A stretch of 64,000 nucleotides of DNA from Crossaster papposus (Eukaryota; Echinodermata; Asteroidea; Velatida; Solasteridae). The notes under the pieces are model-generated. The model searched no databases. It had not been told where the DNA came from and saw only the letters and a list, made by a program, of their open reading frames with translations. Position numbers and translations under genes: made by a program. Location: positions 992,001-1,056,000 of the forward strand of contig JBAIAA010000783.1 in assembly GCA_037893245.1 (NCBI GenBank), written 5' to 3'. The number at the start of each line of letters is the position of its first letter. Position 1 is the first letter of the stretch. Of the stretch, positions 11,374 through 23,125 are shown one piece after another.

Positions 11374-11824
11374 ATATGTGACCCGCTCCATCGTAATCAG
11401 GAATAAGTCGCTTAGGCCGTTTTACGCAATCGGCCGTTGAAGTGAACGCATGGGTGAAAATTGTGACCAACTCGATTTTCTGAACATTGTATTTTTAGGA
11501 AATGTAGTTATCACAGATTATTGTCATTAATGTCTTGTATGTAAAAACGATCAATAAAGATGAAAATGAAGAGGATTTGTGTGCGCTGTCGGTATGATTT
11601 TGGTCAATTTTGTTGATGTCAAAGCTGTTTTTCTCGGAATGTGGATTCGGCAAATAAATATACACCTGTCATCTTGATCAGACCATAACTCGTTAACCTA
11701 ATCAGATACACACTTGTGATGGGTATCATTAGAAAGCTTATGAAATTCCCTTTCTCACCGTGTGCATATCTCAAAAAGTCATTTTGAGACTTATTCCTGA
11801 TTTCGATGGATCGGGTCACATATT
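11374..11824. mobile_element. MITE with ATATGTGACCCG termini
   Basis: The left end, ATATGTGACCCGCTCCATCG followed by AATCAGGAATAAGTC, is matched in inverse at 11786-11823. The TIR is about 35 bp with two or three differences. The interior is non-coding. The target duplication is not clear because the ends merge into AT sequence. Confidence 0.65.
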
Positions 11825-12411
11825 ATGTATAATATGCCGCTACGCTCCCCCACTCCTAAGGTGAGACGTGGGTGTGAGAGTGATTTTACTTCTTCAGATT
11901 CACACTTAAATTTATGGCAGTTGTTCTTAATAATTTGAATGAAGATTGGAACTAGTACAATTACTGTACTTTTCTGGCTTTTATCTGTTTTCATGTGTAA
12001 TCAGTCAACAAGTTATAAAGCTTATAAATATGCAGTCATGTAAATCAGCCTCGGCAAAGCGGTTTAGCGTTTCCAATTTGAAGAAATTGTAATGAAGGCA
12101 AAATCAAGTGTTAAACTTAGTGTCACTTTGATCACAATAAACTGCATTGGGCATGGGTGCTCCATAAGGAAATAAAGTAATTAACAGTAAATTACTGATT
12201 ATTGTGAATATTAAAGGTTCTACGCAGACCTTTCGAGGAGAATTGCTGTTTAATAATTTAAAATGTGGCTTGGTGTGTAAGTAACAAGAACAGGGGTAAT
12301 AAAATGGTATAAAATGACATTAATTGGGGTTAATCACCGTAAATGTAATTGGCCCCCTCATTAACATGTTCAAACACTGACAAATGGTGGCGCTGTTCGT
12401 GACGAACATTC
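11825..12411. other. Unassigned sequence
   Basis: AT-rich and non-coding. No recognisable structure. Confidence 0.5.
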
Positions 12412-12741
12412 GGCAACCCCACTGACCTCTACACCTGGACGGATCATTGTCCATATTCTGCTGTGCTAACACTTGAAGTCGGCGCGAACTGGAAGTGCAA
12501 CATGGCGGACCCAAGACGTCACTGCTGTGAGCCAATGAAATGTCCAGGTGTAGAGGTCAGTGGATTTACTCTGTACGTTTTGTATTTATAAACATTACGT
12601 ACTACGTATCGTACCAACAGCTGGATATTTCATTGGCTCACAGAGTGACGTCGTGGGTCCGCCATGTTGCACTTCTCCGCATGCCGACTTCAAAATAAAA
12701 CAATGATGATCTGTCCATGTATAGAGGTCAGTGGGCAACCC
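12412..12741. mobile_element. hAT-like MITE with 8-bp target duplication
   Basis: GGCAACCC is repeated at 12412-12419 and 12734-12741, and the element 12420-12733 runs CACTGACCTCTA to TAGAGGTCAGTG. An 8-bp duplication with CA..TG ends fits hAT. Internally the element is itself an inverted duplication: a unit containing GTGCAACATGGCGGACCCA (about 12507) recurs in inverse at about 12655. A further inverted terminus lies at 12540-12557. No coding capacity. Confidence 0.75.
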
Positions 12742-13640
12742 CCCAAAAGAAACAAAATTATAGTCTGGTACCTGACAATACGTCTGGACACTAGAGAATC
12801 CCCGTACGATGCCGCTTCACGGCGTGCGTGCAGCATGCGATCCGCGTACGTAAATACATGTACATGTACATGTACATGCGAGATGCCATGCACGCGGGTA
12901 CGCACGCAGCAGATTTTGTTCAGACACGGCGAGTGAAGACGACAGTTCGGGGCTGGGGAGCGCATATTCCACAGAATCGGACGAAATATCCGCAGTATCA
13001 TTTGGTCCTACATCTGAAGAAGATATTCCACTTGACAATTCCTTTGACAATAACTTGAGTCGACCATCGACTGGATGATTTTGCATCGATACGCGTGGCA
13101 CATGATGCATGCATGCACGGGCACGCTGGTCGCGACGTCGAAGTCTTCCCGAACATACGTCACAATTATGCAAATTGTACATGTTAATAAGCTACAATTC
13201 TAGGGGCGGGGCCGGTCCCCCAAAGCACTTTATTATTTTTTTTCTCATATTAATTACCCAAAAATAAAACTTTTATAAACTGAAATTCACTCAATTAGTT
13301 ATAATCTTTTATTTAAACTAATAAAAACCACATTTCTAGGACCCTTTAATCACAATTTCATTGTTCCACAATTTCTTGATCTTGGTGATCAGATCACGGC
13401 ATTGGTTTTGTTGGTTGATTGGTTGGTTCATGGAGAAATTTCTCCATGGTTGGTTGGTTGGTTGGTTGGAGGACAAGATGAGTTTTGTGGGCTGACCAAG
13501 TTCAACAGCTCAAGGGGGCTTAAACTCGAATGTACAGATGACGATCATCTCGACATCAACAGGAACACGAAGGGTTTAGGTTAGGGCAGACTAGACCAGC
13601 ACTCGGCTAGTGCAGCACACAAATGTACATCAACAGAAAT
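12742..13640. other. Unassigned sequence with microsatellites
   Basis: A (TGTACA)n-type run lies at about 12853-12878. Near 13405-13470, TTGGTTGG repeats flank a palindrome, ATGGAGAAATTTCTCCAT. No gene is supported. Confidence 0.5.
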
Positions 13641-15100
13641 AGTGTCACCAGGTCATGTGGGAGCTAGGATGTTCAAAGTCTCCGAGTCAGAGGTGTACAG
13701 CATGTTCACCACATGGATAAGATTCATGCATCTCCAGTGCATGGAGTGAACTGAATATCTGGCCAAACAGAGACACAGTTTCTTTCTATGCGCCTTCTGA
13801 CTTCAAGAGGAAATGTTCAACTACCCGCACCATTCTTGATGGATTTGAATTCCCTGTGGAAAAAAACCAAGGCACCTTCTTCCCAGCAAGTGACATTTTC
13901 AACATATAAAAACCGTAACACTGTAAAGGCTCTTGTAGGTGTAACATCCGGTGGTTTGATGTATTATATTTCAGAAGCATATGGTGGGTCAACCAGTGAC
14001 AGAGACCCTGTTCCCACTTGATCCTCCAATTAAGCAATCGGATCCGGCAATTGCCAAATTGCCGGATCAGATCCCCCAATTGGGGGATTCGATCCGGCAA
14101 TTTGGTGAGTGGGAACGCTAACCGCAAAAAGGGCGATCAAGATCCAAAAGGGGGATCTTGATCCTACTTTCGAGCAGGATAGAGATCCCCCAATTGGGCG
14201 ATCAGATCCGGCAATTGCAGGAATTGGTGGATCAGGATCAAGTGGGAACGGAAAGGTGGATCATGATCCACCAATTTGACCTGGTAACTTCCGACCAGCT
14301 GGGCATTTAGCGCGAAAAAATATAAACCGCGCCAAATGTTGTTTATAACATCATGAACTCCATACAGCATACGTACATGGCGCTAGTTCCTTTTGTGAAT
14401 GGCACACAGGCCGTGTACTTCGTGTTACAAAAGAAACAGTGTTGCGCCATGCATTGTGAGGGAACCTGAACTGTGTGTTCTATATGTATACGTTATAGCT
14501 TGCATTGCACATGCGCAGACATGGATTTCGATCGCGTCCTTTTTCAATGTTGTAGCTTCGGTTCCGTCCTCGTGTAGAAACGAATTCGATCGTCCATGTT
14601 GCCTGTTGACGTGTTGGCCAATAACCACGTACGCGTATTCAGCGAGTAAAAACATGGCCGACAACGGGAACGGTAGTTGTGGTAACATGCGCACGCGCAC
14701 TAGACTGGTAGGTGACCTCGAGGTCCTGCACAGAGTGCGTCATTTCCGCCCAAAAAGGCGGATCGGGATCAAATGGAAACGCGACTTGCGGTTTTGTTGC
14801 GGCTTGATCCACCTCACACTTTTTTGGTGGATCTTGATCCGGCAATTCCGAGATCAAGTGGGAACACGGTCAGAGAGGAGTAGATTAGTCAATGAAGTCG
14901 GTCCTGGAGATTCCATGATGGCAGACAAAGGATTTAAAGTACAGGATATGTTTGCTCCAGTGGATGTTACCGTTAACTTTCCTACCATCTTCAAGAACAA
15001 AAACAGGAAGACGGAACAGTCTGTTGTCTGAGATAGAAAGATATCTAGCAAAAGGGTCCACGTGGAACGAGCAATAGGACTAGGGAAGACATAAAAAATA
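13640..15100 (+). pseudogene. DDE-type (DDE_Tnp_4 / Harbinger-like) transposase pseudogene, split by a MITE
   Basis: Plus-strand frames give blocks typical of DDE_Tnp_4 transposases. A helix-turn-helix-like stretch comes first (VSESEVYSMFTTWIRF, about 13677). It is followed by TRTILDGFEFPVEKN, TYKNRNTVKALVGVT and YGGSTSDR up to 14004. After a MITE at 14005-14870 the family resumes with PGDSMMADKGFKVQDM, and later HVERAIGLGK near 15060. DG at the first block and ADKGF at the second carry the expected acidic residues. Frames are broken in several places. Family assignment is from motif order only. Confidence 0.7.
14005..14870. mobile_element. MITE inserted in the transposase pseudogene
   Basis: The ends are ACCCTGTTCCCACTTGATC and GATCAAGTGGGAACACGGT, with CAGAG at 14000-14004 and 14871-14875 as a likely 5-bp duplication. 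The interior has many inverted and direct copies of GGATCNNGATCC-like and GGCAATTG words (14030-14280, 14755-14850), giving a layered foldback. The long open frame at 14399-15031 starts inside this MITE and enters the transposase, so it is fortuitous. Confidence 0.75.
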
Positions 15101-15360
15101 CTGACACAGCCACTAAATCATACAGAAATATTTATACATGTAGCTTCAGATATAGCATTTATTTGTTTGATGTTTGTTAATTTAGACATGTATTGTGCCA
15201 AGAAATTCATAATACCCTTTTGTGCAATTCATAATACCCTTCTGTGCCAAGTTGTCCTTTCAGTCAAAATCAATCAAGTGACTGTTTTCAACAGTTAAGA
15301 ATTCCTAACCTAGATAAAGCAGGATTGACTGGCTGTGACTGTTTATGTAACTTGTTACAA
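15101..15360. other. Unassigned sequence
   Basis: Contains a short 25-bp imperfect tandem repeat (AATTCATAATACCCTT, about 15205-15245). Nothing else is seen. Confidence 0.45.
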
Positions 15361-15384
15361 TGACAATGGAGTTAGTTTGATATT

Positions 15385-15700
15385 GGATATTTGAGATTCA
15401 CATAGGTTTGTGCAGCGAATCTCCATATTTTGGAGGGGATATTGAACATTGGAGATTCACATAGGTTTGTGCAGCGAATCTCCATATTTTTTTTAATTCC
15501 GGGAGGGGAGGAGGCGTGATTGAGATATACCCCCTGCCGTGAATGGCGCCGACGACTCCCCTTATAGATACACCTTGTTGACGTCCTAAAAACATAGTGG
15601 ATTGTATGACAAACAAACCGAGAAAATTTCGAGCTCACGAAATAAGTTATTTCGAGTGCACGAAATGATTTCGTGGGCACGAAATGGTTTCGAGCGCAAA
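15385..15700. repeat. Hairpin direct repeats and ATTTCGxG palindromes
   Basis: A roughly 60-bp unit containing GGAGATTC ... GAATCTCC (an 8-bp hairpin around ACATAGGTTTGTGCAGC) occurs twice, at 15390-15432 and 15450-15489. At 15620-15695 the words ATTTCG and CGAAAT alternate four times about 20 bp apart, forming a chain of small palindromes. No coding evidence. Confidence 0.7.
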
Positions 15701-16399
15701 AGCAGTGTTCAATCTATTATTAGGAGCAATTAAATAAATAACAGAATGCATTTGCCTTTTGAATTTTTTTTCGAACATTTGGCTTTGCATCACAATTTGT
15801 TTGTAACTTTTGGCCACCCATACCCGTACCGTTTTGGTTTGTTGAAAATCCAAAATGAAAAGGCTATTGCCCGTTGATTGAACGTGTGGGGCGCTATAAT
15901 CTATAAGCCCATCCGCTTAAACAAAATATTAAATGTAGTCGTAGTACTATTACTAGGCAGTCCCCTCTCCTTCAGGAAAGCAACAATAATTTATGTTTGC
16001 CCTTTTCCCTTCCTATTGTAGGTGAAGCTTGTTGTAAATGCAGAGTGATTATTGTCCTCTGCAAATTTCTCCAAAATCGTCAACATTTACCGGTAGTTCT
16101 ACTGCCATGATGGTGCCGCCAGATTTGCCGCCACGTTAATTTCGTGTCCGCGTGATCTCGTCAAAGTGTTAAATCTGAATTTCGTATCCGACCAATTAAG
16201 GTTTTCAACCGATTGTACATGTACGTACGTACGTACGCGCCGGTACGCACGGCGAACCAAAGTACAAAAGTTATGTGTTGTCTGTGTGATAAAATGTTTA
16301 AAACATTTGAAGGTGTCTATTTCTTAGACACCCATTGAAGTACCCCATCGTTTAGCACTGCGTCTTAACATTAGCCTCTCCTAATCAAATCCTACTGTC
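15701..16399. other. Unassigned sequence
   Basis: AT-rich. A (GTAC)n microsatellite lies at about 16216-16240. No gene is seen. Confidence 0.5.
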
Positions 16400-16475
16400 T
16401 GGCTTCTCGTGCCAACCCTGTTTTTACTAAATGACAGAGGGTGTCAGCGAGGTCCTGGCGCTATAACCAGGTTGC

Positions 16476-16663
16476 TCCGGGTAGGTGGAGCTCGTAAGAC
16501 TTGGTTGCCAGTCCACCTAGGAGAAGGTAAACTCTGATCACAAACCCGGGTAGAACTCGTTAGCCTAGGTCGGCAGTCTGCCTAAAAGAAGGACAACTTT
16601 GATCATAAACCCGGGTAGGTAGAACTCGTAAGCCTTGGTTGGCAGTCTACCACCTACTGGATG
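16476..16663 (+). repeat. Tandem units in the RTE LINE 5' UTR
   Basis: Three imperfect units start with CCGGGTAG at 16477, 16546 and 16611 (about 65-68 bp each, the last truncated). They share AACTCGTAAGCCT-like and GGCAGTCT words. Tandem 5' units in LINEs often carry promoter function; that role here is inference. Confidence 0.75.
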
Positions 16664-16702
16664 TTCAATCTTTCCATTCCCTAACGGACCCAGGCCAGAG
16701 GG

Positions 16703-19700
16703 GTGGCGTCCCGGCCTGTGTATTTAGCCAAGAAAGGAAACAATGATGGAAGCAAGAAACACAAATCGTATACTTCCAGGGGCCGGAGTCCCCAGGTAGC
16801 TTTGACCCGTCAACAGGAGATGTCTGATGATGAAGTTGTTGCCCCAAACCCACCATGTGGAAGGGTACCGACAGATGGACGGCGGGGAGCAGCTACCAAA
16901 ATCTTGAAGTGCAAACGTCCTCTCAGACTTGCGACCTTCAATATCCGGACACTCAGCTCATCCCAGGATGTAGGCGGTGGACGGAGGGGGGAATCCGCAC
17001 TGAAAACTGAGGAGCTCGCTTGGAATGTAAAGAAGTGGGAAATCGAGGTCTGTGGTTTACAGGAACACAGACTTGTACACAAGGAAGGGAGAGAACAGGA
17101 GATCAACACCATCAGGACCGAACTGGGACTTACACTTTACACTGCATCAGCATGGCGCAACTCGAGCAATGCAGCAACTGGAGGAGTGGGTATCGTACTT
17201 GGGATGACAGCGCAGAAACTTCTGAAAGCTGTAGAGCGAGTGTCAGAGAGGATCATCAAGGCAACGTTCCAGGGTAACCCAGTATTGACCGTCATCGTGG
17301 CGTATGCGCCAACAGAGGGTGACGACGTTGAGAACAAGGTAAACTTCTACTGCAAATTGAGGCATACACTCGAGTCAGTCGCTCAACACGACTTCCTTGC
17401 TGTTCTTGGCGACTTTAATGCCAGGCTAGGCCCTGATGATGTAGCGTTCACAGCCAGCCCCAACGATAATGGTAACCGTCTTCTTGAAGTCATGGAGGAG
17501 CACCGACTTCTAGCAGCCAACACTCTTTTCCAGGAGAGGAGAGGCAAGATGTGGACATGGAGGTCACCGCAGAATACGACCCACCAACTGGACTACGTAC
17601 TTGTGCGTAGGAAGTGGAGGACAAGTGTCAACAACTGTGAAGCCTACTCTTCTTTTGGGTCCCTATACTCGGATCATAGAGTGGTGACAGCAACAGTGCG
17701 TCTTAGCTTGAGAGTACCAAGAATCTCAGTAGCTGGAAAGCCCAAGTACGAGTGGGACGAATTAGCCACAAACAAGGAGCTACAGGCTCGCTATGCTGTC
17801 AAAGTCAAGAATAGGTACCAAGCACTGCAAAGTGACGAGGACGAGCTTTCGGACCTCTACAAGCACTTTTTGTCCGCGAACCATGAGGCTGCAGAAGCTT
17901 GTCTGAAGAAAGTGGAGAGGAAGAGGAAAACAGAGAGAAGCAAGGACCCAAGAGTTGACACAGCTAGACAGAGAATGCTCATGGCACATAGTGCCTTCAA
18001 CAGAGATCCAAATTCTGAGCCACTGCGGGAGGAGTACACGTTGAAGAAGCAGGTGCTATACAGTGTCTATGCTACTGTTGAGAGAGAGGAACTGGAGCAA
18101 AATATAGCAGAGGTTGAGAATGCGCATGTAGCTCAGCGGCACTCAAGTAGCTGGAAGCTGATCAACGACACTACTGGTCGACGTAGCTCCCAAGCTGCTA
18201 AGCTCAAGGCCCCAAGTTCTGAGGAAAGAGTGCTGCTTTGGTACACACACTTTCAGAAGCTGTTAGGGAACCCGCCCGAGATAGAAGATGTGGACACACT
18301 AGTAGCCCAGGTGTTTAGTAATCTGCCCATACCAGATGGTCCCTTCACCTTAGAGGAGTACCAGAAGGCCAAGTCAAACATCACGACGGGGAAAAGCTGT
18401 GGCGGCGACGGAGTAACACCCGAGTTACTCAAGTATGTACCACTAGACAACACAGTACTAGCTCTCATAAACAAAGCCTACGAGTCGGGGGAATTACCTA
18501 AGGAGTGGGTTACTCTCAATATCGTACCAGTACCCAAGTCAGGAGACCTCTCAAAGCCTGAAAACTACCGGGGGATTAGTCTGTCCTCGCTTATCATGAA
18601 GACATACAACCGTATGCTCTTGCATCGCATACGCCCTGTACTTGATCCACTCCTGCGAGACTCGCAGAATGGCTTTCGCCCAATGCGATCCACAGTCGGG
18701 CAGATCCTTGCCTTGCGGCGAATACTGGAAGGAGTCAAGGATAAAAACCTGACATGTGTCATCGCCTTCATGCGTATGGCGTCCCAGAGAAGATGGTGAT
18801 GGCAATTCTAGCAGGTTACAGCAAGACGTGGGCAAAGGTCGTCACCCCAGACGGTACTACAGACCTCTTTGAGATCCAGGCCGGAGTACTGCAGGGGGAC
18901 ACGCTGGCGCCCTTCTTATTCGTACTTGTGTTGGACTATGCGATGAGGCTGGCAGTCGAGGGAAAGGAGGAGGAGCTAGGCTTCACGCTCGCCAGACGCC
19001 GGAGTCGAAGAGTACCAGCAGTGGTAATCACTGATCTGGACTTCGCTGATGATATCAGTCTTCTCTCCGACACGGTGGACCAAGCACAAGAGCTGCTTGC
19101 AGCTGTGGGGCTCCAATGCTGTAGAGTAGGGTTGAAGCTTAATCCGAAGAAGACCAAGGTGATGGCATTCAACTTGGAGGACAGTATCATCAAGTCCCGT
19201 GATGGTGCTCCCCTAGAGGTCGTTGAAGAGTTTAAATATCTCGGCGCCCTCATAGGATCGACTGAAAGTGAGATGAGAATGAGGAGAGCTTTGGCATGGA
19301 AGGCCCTCCATGGCATGAATCGAATATGGAGATCTAGTCTCAATGACAAAAGCAAGAGACGTCTATTCGTAGCCACAATTGAGTCGGTACTTCTGTATGG
19401 AGCCGAGACTTGGACGATGACAGCCAAGCAAGAGAGAGCACTAGACGGCGTCTACACACGAATGCTACGGATGGCACTCAACATCAGTTGGGAAGACCGT
19501 GTGCCTAACATCCAGCTCTACGATGCCCTGCCTAGAGTCTCTGCCAAGGTCAGAGAGCGGAGGATGAGGCTGGCAGGCCACTGTGTGCGTCATCCAGAGC
19601 TATCTGTGAGCCCTCTAATACTATGGGAACCTGTTGATGGAGCTAGGAGCAGGGGCAGAAGGAGACTCATTTGTCGACCAGTTGAAGAAGGACGCAGCAC

Positions 19701-19716
19701 AACAAGAAACCACTGA
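16703..19716 (+). pseudogene. RTE endonuclease-reverse transcriptase, motif A deleted
   Basis: The first frame (16703-18799) opens with a basic leader. An AP-like endonuclease follows at about residues 76-335: LATFNIRTL, VCGLQEHR, VLGDFNARLG, and LDYVLV with SDHRVV near its end. Then come a linker and RT blocks GKSCGGDGVTPELL, PVPKSGD, NYRGISL and QNGFRPMRST. At about 18770 it jumps to the second frame (18754-19716), which resumes at HAYGVPEKM and continues with GVLQGDTLAPFLF, FADDISLLSD and LNPKKTKVM. The segment expected between, motif A with its catalytic aspartate, is missing. The enzyme would be inactive even if the frame were ignored. The join has a CTTCAT word that could be a microhomology. 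Confidence 0.85.
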
Positions 19717-19828
19717 ACTGAGGACTCTGATGCTGGACCGGGATGTGTGGGAGGCGACCATCAGATGCTCCCGAGAAGACATCGGCTGAAGATGACCTCT
19801 CGCCTACTACTACTAAAACACAACTTAG

Positions 19829-20224
19829 TTGTTATGTGAGAAGCAAAATGTAAGATGTAGATCGGTGCTAAATAAAACAAAAATTATTATGTTCGATAAT
19901 ATTCCTCAGCATAAAGTCAACGTAAGACGGCAGCAAATTGAACTTGGGAGTAAATCAACTTGGATCCGTTATTTCAACGTAAGTAGTCTCTCCTGCACAA
20001 AACGTGATGGAGAGACATTTTTATATTCTCATCCTTTAGTCTTAGAGGGAAGGGTTGTGATTTTCGGTGAAACAAATTGCAAAGACTACAAAACGAAACA
20101 CAAAATAATACATGTCGATCACCGCGTTGCAAAACCGTTTATTTGGAAGGCAAAATGCGTAAGCAAGTCACATTTTCTACCACAAGAAAGAAACTGTTCA
20201 AAACTTTACAAAATTGTGTCATAA
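19829..20224 (+). CDS. Orphan open frame, 131 codons, doubtful
   Basis: An open frame directly after the RTE 3' end. It is lysine-rich with no signal, repeat or motif I recognise, and no intron-exon signals nearby. It may be chance. It could also be decayed transposon sequence downstream of the LINE. I do not assign a function. Confidence 0.15.
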   Translation: MLCEKQNVRCRSVLNKTKIIMFDNIPQHKVNVRRQQIELGSKSTWIRYFNVSSLSCTKRDGETFLYSHPLVLEGRVVIFGETNCKDYKTKHKIIHVDHRVAKPFIWKAKCVSKSHFLPQERNCSKLYKIVS

Positions 20225-20640
20225 TTAAGATCAGTAAAATATTCTTTATTAGTCATTTTTTAACAATAAACATACCTTCGACTTAAATTGGACCAAAATA
20301 ACTAGTGGCCCGTATCGCACGAAATGTTGGCGTGACACATTGCCTGGTCGTCATCTATGTGGTCGATTTCCAAACATCAGCTTGCAAAGCCCACTGTGGC
20401 TTCATTGCAATTGCCAAACTGCATGAACAAAGCCAGACCGGAGACGATTCTTGGGTTTGGAAAACGGCCCGAGTTTTCACTAATGGCTATATACCTCATA
20501 CTGGACGGTAATTGCGTTTATAAATGTAGTGAAAGGCTGTGATGTTTATCAATTACACGGGAGGGAGTATGTAAGGACTCTTGAATATCGACCTACACAT
20601 TTATCACGAAACATTGCCATTGATGTCTCTCAGTCACCCC
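20225..20640. other. Unassigned sequence
   Basis: No recognised gene or repeat. It may be the degenerate 5' part of the LINE remnant that follows. Confidence 0.4.
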
Positions 20641-21627
20641 GCCTCCCCAAAACAATTGGGCTTCATAGGATCCGTGTTTTTCTCTGATGAAATTCACTGG
20701 CACACTTATTATCGTCTTGTATGCACAGTCTGAAGCTATACCATATTGCTTACGGTGTCCCCCAGGGCTTAGTTGGTGGCCCCGTCTTTTTTCGCTTTAT
20801 CTACAGCAGGTAGGTAATGCGCACAATATCAATTAGTTATGCTGACGACATAGCTGTACGTTTCTTTCCCATCATGTACTGCAATGTCATCTGCAGCAAA
20901 ACAACTAGAGGCATGCATCAAAGATATCTCAACACGTGGATAGACTCTGGTCTAAAACTCAACCATTTGAAGTCTGAACTATTAATATTGGTGTCATCTT
21001 TGACAGCAATATCCTTAGGCTACATCATAACGTTTCCCACGTATTTAGGTGTTTTAGATATCAACTTTGCAACCTTGGTTTTATTCGCAAGTACCATAGT
21101 CGGAATGCAACTGAACAATCAGTCCACGCCCTCATTTCTTCAGGTATTCTTTAATAACAGCTAAATAAACTGCAACGCCTTCATAATTCTGCAGTCAGAC
21201 TAGTTAGCCTCACTAAAAAAAGCTTGTCACATAACACCTCTTCTTTAGTCTATTAATGGCTGCCCGTCGAAAACGCATCTCCTTCAAAGTTCTGTTGCTG
21301 GTCTACCACGCAGTTCATAGCTCTTTACCATTCTACCTAAAGAACTCAATACGTTTTATACAGGCTTACAACCCCCAAGAAGACTTAAATCACCGGAGTC
21401 TTCCCTTCTTCAGGCTCCCAGATCCCGACACTCTTGTCTTGGGGTAATCACATCAGTTTCCCTTTCTCTCAGTCAGGTTTTCTCGTCTAGCTCTTACAAA
21501 AAAGAGCTGAAAATATCTTTGTTTAAATTCAATCAAGTTTCAAATTGTGTTTTTGATAAATTATAAATGTCTGTGTAGCGCCAAAAACGGCCTTGAGCGC
21601 TTTATAAGAAGCCGCTATTATTATAAT
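20641..21627 (+). pseudogene. CR1/L2-like LINE remnant
   Basis: Degenerate RT blocks appear in plus frames: YGVPQGL near 20750, ISYADDIAV at about 20832, and LKLNHLKSELLIL at about 20955. The RT-thumb/C-terminal block RKRISFKVLLLVYHAVH follows at 21265. The 3' end reads GCGCTTTATAAGAAG then a short ATT repeat (21612-21627), typical of L2/CR1 tails. Many stops and frameshifts; 5'-truncated. Confidence 0.65.
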
Positions 21628-21664
21628 TTTGTTTAAGTATGTTAAGAAAACTAACTTTACATGT

Positions 21665-21906
21665 TTAACCAGTTCGCGCCGGATGATGTATATAAACGCA
21701 AAGTTTTCCCCAGATTCAAAACGGATGACGCATAAACACGCCACGAGCATGGCCGGAAATGTTTGTCAGCAGCAAGCAAGGCCGGAAATCCGTGGGCGTG
21801 CTTTCCGGTACTATCGGCCTGAACCCGCCTTGGTTCGAGTTTCGTTACAAATAATCCCGAGCGTCCGCTCGGTGATGTTAAAATAATCCCGGCGCGAACT
21901 GGGTAA
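21665..21906. mobile_element. TTAA MITE (CCAGTTCGCGCCGG family), copy 1
   Basis: TTAA at 21665-21668 and a mutated GTAA at 21903-21906 flank CCAGTTCGCGCCGG and its inverse CCGGCGCGAACTGG. A related 111-bp copy lies at 31909-32019. TTAA duplication suggests piggyBac/Kolobok-type mobilisation. Non-coding. Confidence 0.75.
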
Positions 21907-23122
21907 GCTCCTATTCGATGTGCCCGAAAGTTCCGTTTCTCATGTCTCGTACGTTCTCGCGGTCAACTTACACGTTCTATACGCGGCATACATGTACGTA
22001 ACATTTAAAACAGTATTCGGCCCGATATTTGCCCACTAGAATACGGAATCTAGAACCGTGTAAGCCTAAACGTGTCCTTGGACACTAATTTCATTACGTG
22101 GATATCATGCTATATCCCAATGTCGCGTTGGGAAAAAACTCCGTTCAAGATTGAATAAATTAAATATTCAAATTCAGTTTTTATCCCTTGCTGGGTTTTT
22201 ACTACGATTCAAAGAGATCACAGCCTAGCCTATTATACAAACCATTGTTTAAGATTGGGAAAATTCAACTTCCATTTTGTCCTGAAAACTATATTTCGCA
22301 TGAAAAACAGCGGTGTGACTTGTGCTTGTGAATACAATTCTACTGCCAATTGATCTCTAGACTAAAGGCCATTGGCTGACGAGCGTGGCATAATGAACTA
22401 TTGCTTGAGAAACTCAGATCTAGGTTAAACCCAACTGAAATATGTGTACTTGACACAAATACACAGGACCAGCTGCTAGTGTACTTGACTATGACATGAA
22501 TAGACAGTTAATATAGTACCCAATTGAATCTCAGAAATCGGAAGTTCCTATCTAAATGTCTGCTTCCGGTCCTCATTCGTGCCATGCTGCCCTACTAAAA
22601 TTATTTCCAGGAAAAAGTCTTGCAACACATTTAAACATATTTTCAACAAACTTCATTTGTAGTGTACACGAGTTGCTATCTAGCCTTTCGTCAATGCCAT
22701 CATGGATATACATGTAATTAGCTGGGGTCGGACATTTTTAAAGCGCTTAGCGGACTGGGGCCGGAGACCACGGTGTCTGTGGGGCAGTAATTTTTGCTGC
22801 CATGTAAAATTTATAAATTCCAACCAATCGCAAAATTTGAAGCCGCATATATACTAGTATGCAAATTACAAATGCATCGTAATAAAAAGGGCCACCGACT
22901 GACGATTAGGTTGCTAATCTGTGTGCGCAAATTGAATTGATTAAATGTATGTCACTCATAAACAACAAATTGAAGACTCCAAACACTTTGTCAGGGGATT
23001 GAGAAAAGCTGTTCTAGGGAGCAATCCATTTGTCAGTCCTACCCGATATGGTAACAATTCTAGATTTTAACATTTCCATGCGATACGTGGCGATAAACTT
23101 CGCCATGAATTGTTGCAGAGTC
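21907..23122. other. Unassigned sequence
   Basis: AT-rich and non-coding. I see no gene, RNA or clear repeat termini. Confidence 0.5.
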
Positions 23123-23125
23123 TAT

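Larger units (their letters stand above)
16400..19815 (+). mobile_element. RTE-clade LINE, near full length but disabled
   Basis: The 5' UTR-like start contains three imperfect tandem units, followed by one long ORF with endonuclease and RT, a short 3' end and a (CTA)n tail (19804-19815), all typical of RTE elements. Coding sequence is broken by an internal deletion at about 18770 and a frameshift near 19668, after which the expected C-terminus continues in another frame to a stop at about 19787. No target duplication was recognised. The rest of the sequence is well preserved. Confidence 0.85.

Noticed and set aside
12853..12878. CRISPR-like or other functional repeat array
   Set aside because: A simple TGTACA microsatellite, common throughout this animal sequence. 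No spacers.
14399..15031. 210-codon open frame as a gene
   Set aside because: It starts inside a MITE and ends in transposase remnant sequence. Only its last part has homology-like wording, and that belongs to the interrupted transposase.
22378..22425. Possible hammerhead (CTGACGAG...GAAAC)
   Set aside because: No helix II between the two core segments and no pairing flanks.
22915..22950. Possible hammerhead (CTGACGA with TTAG/CTAA helix)
   Set aside because: The GAAA core and cleavage triplet are absent after the helix.
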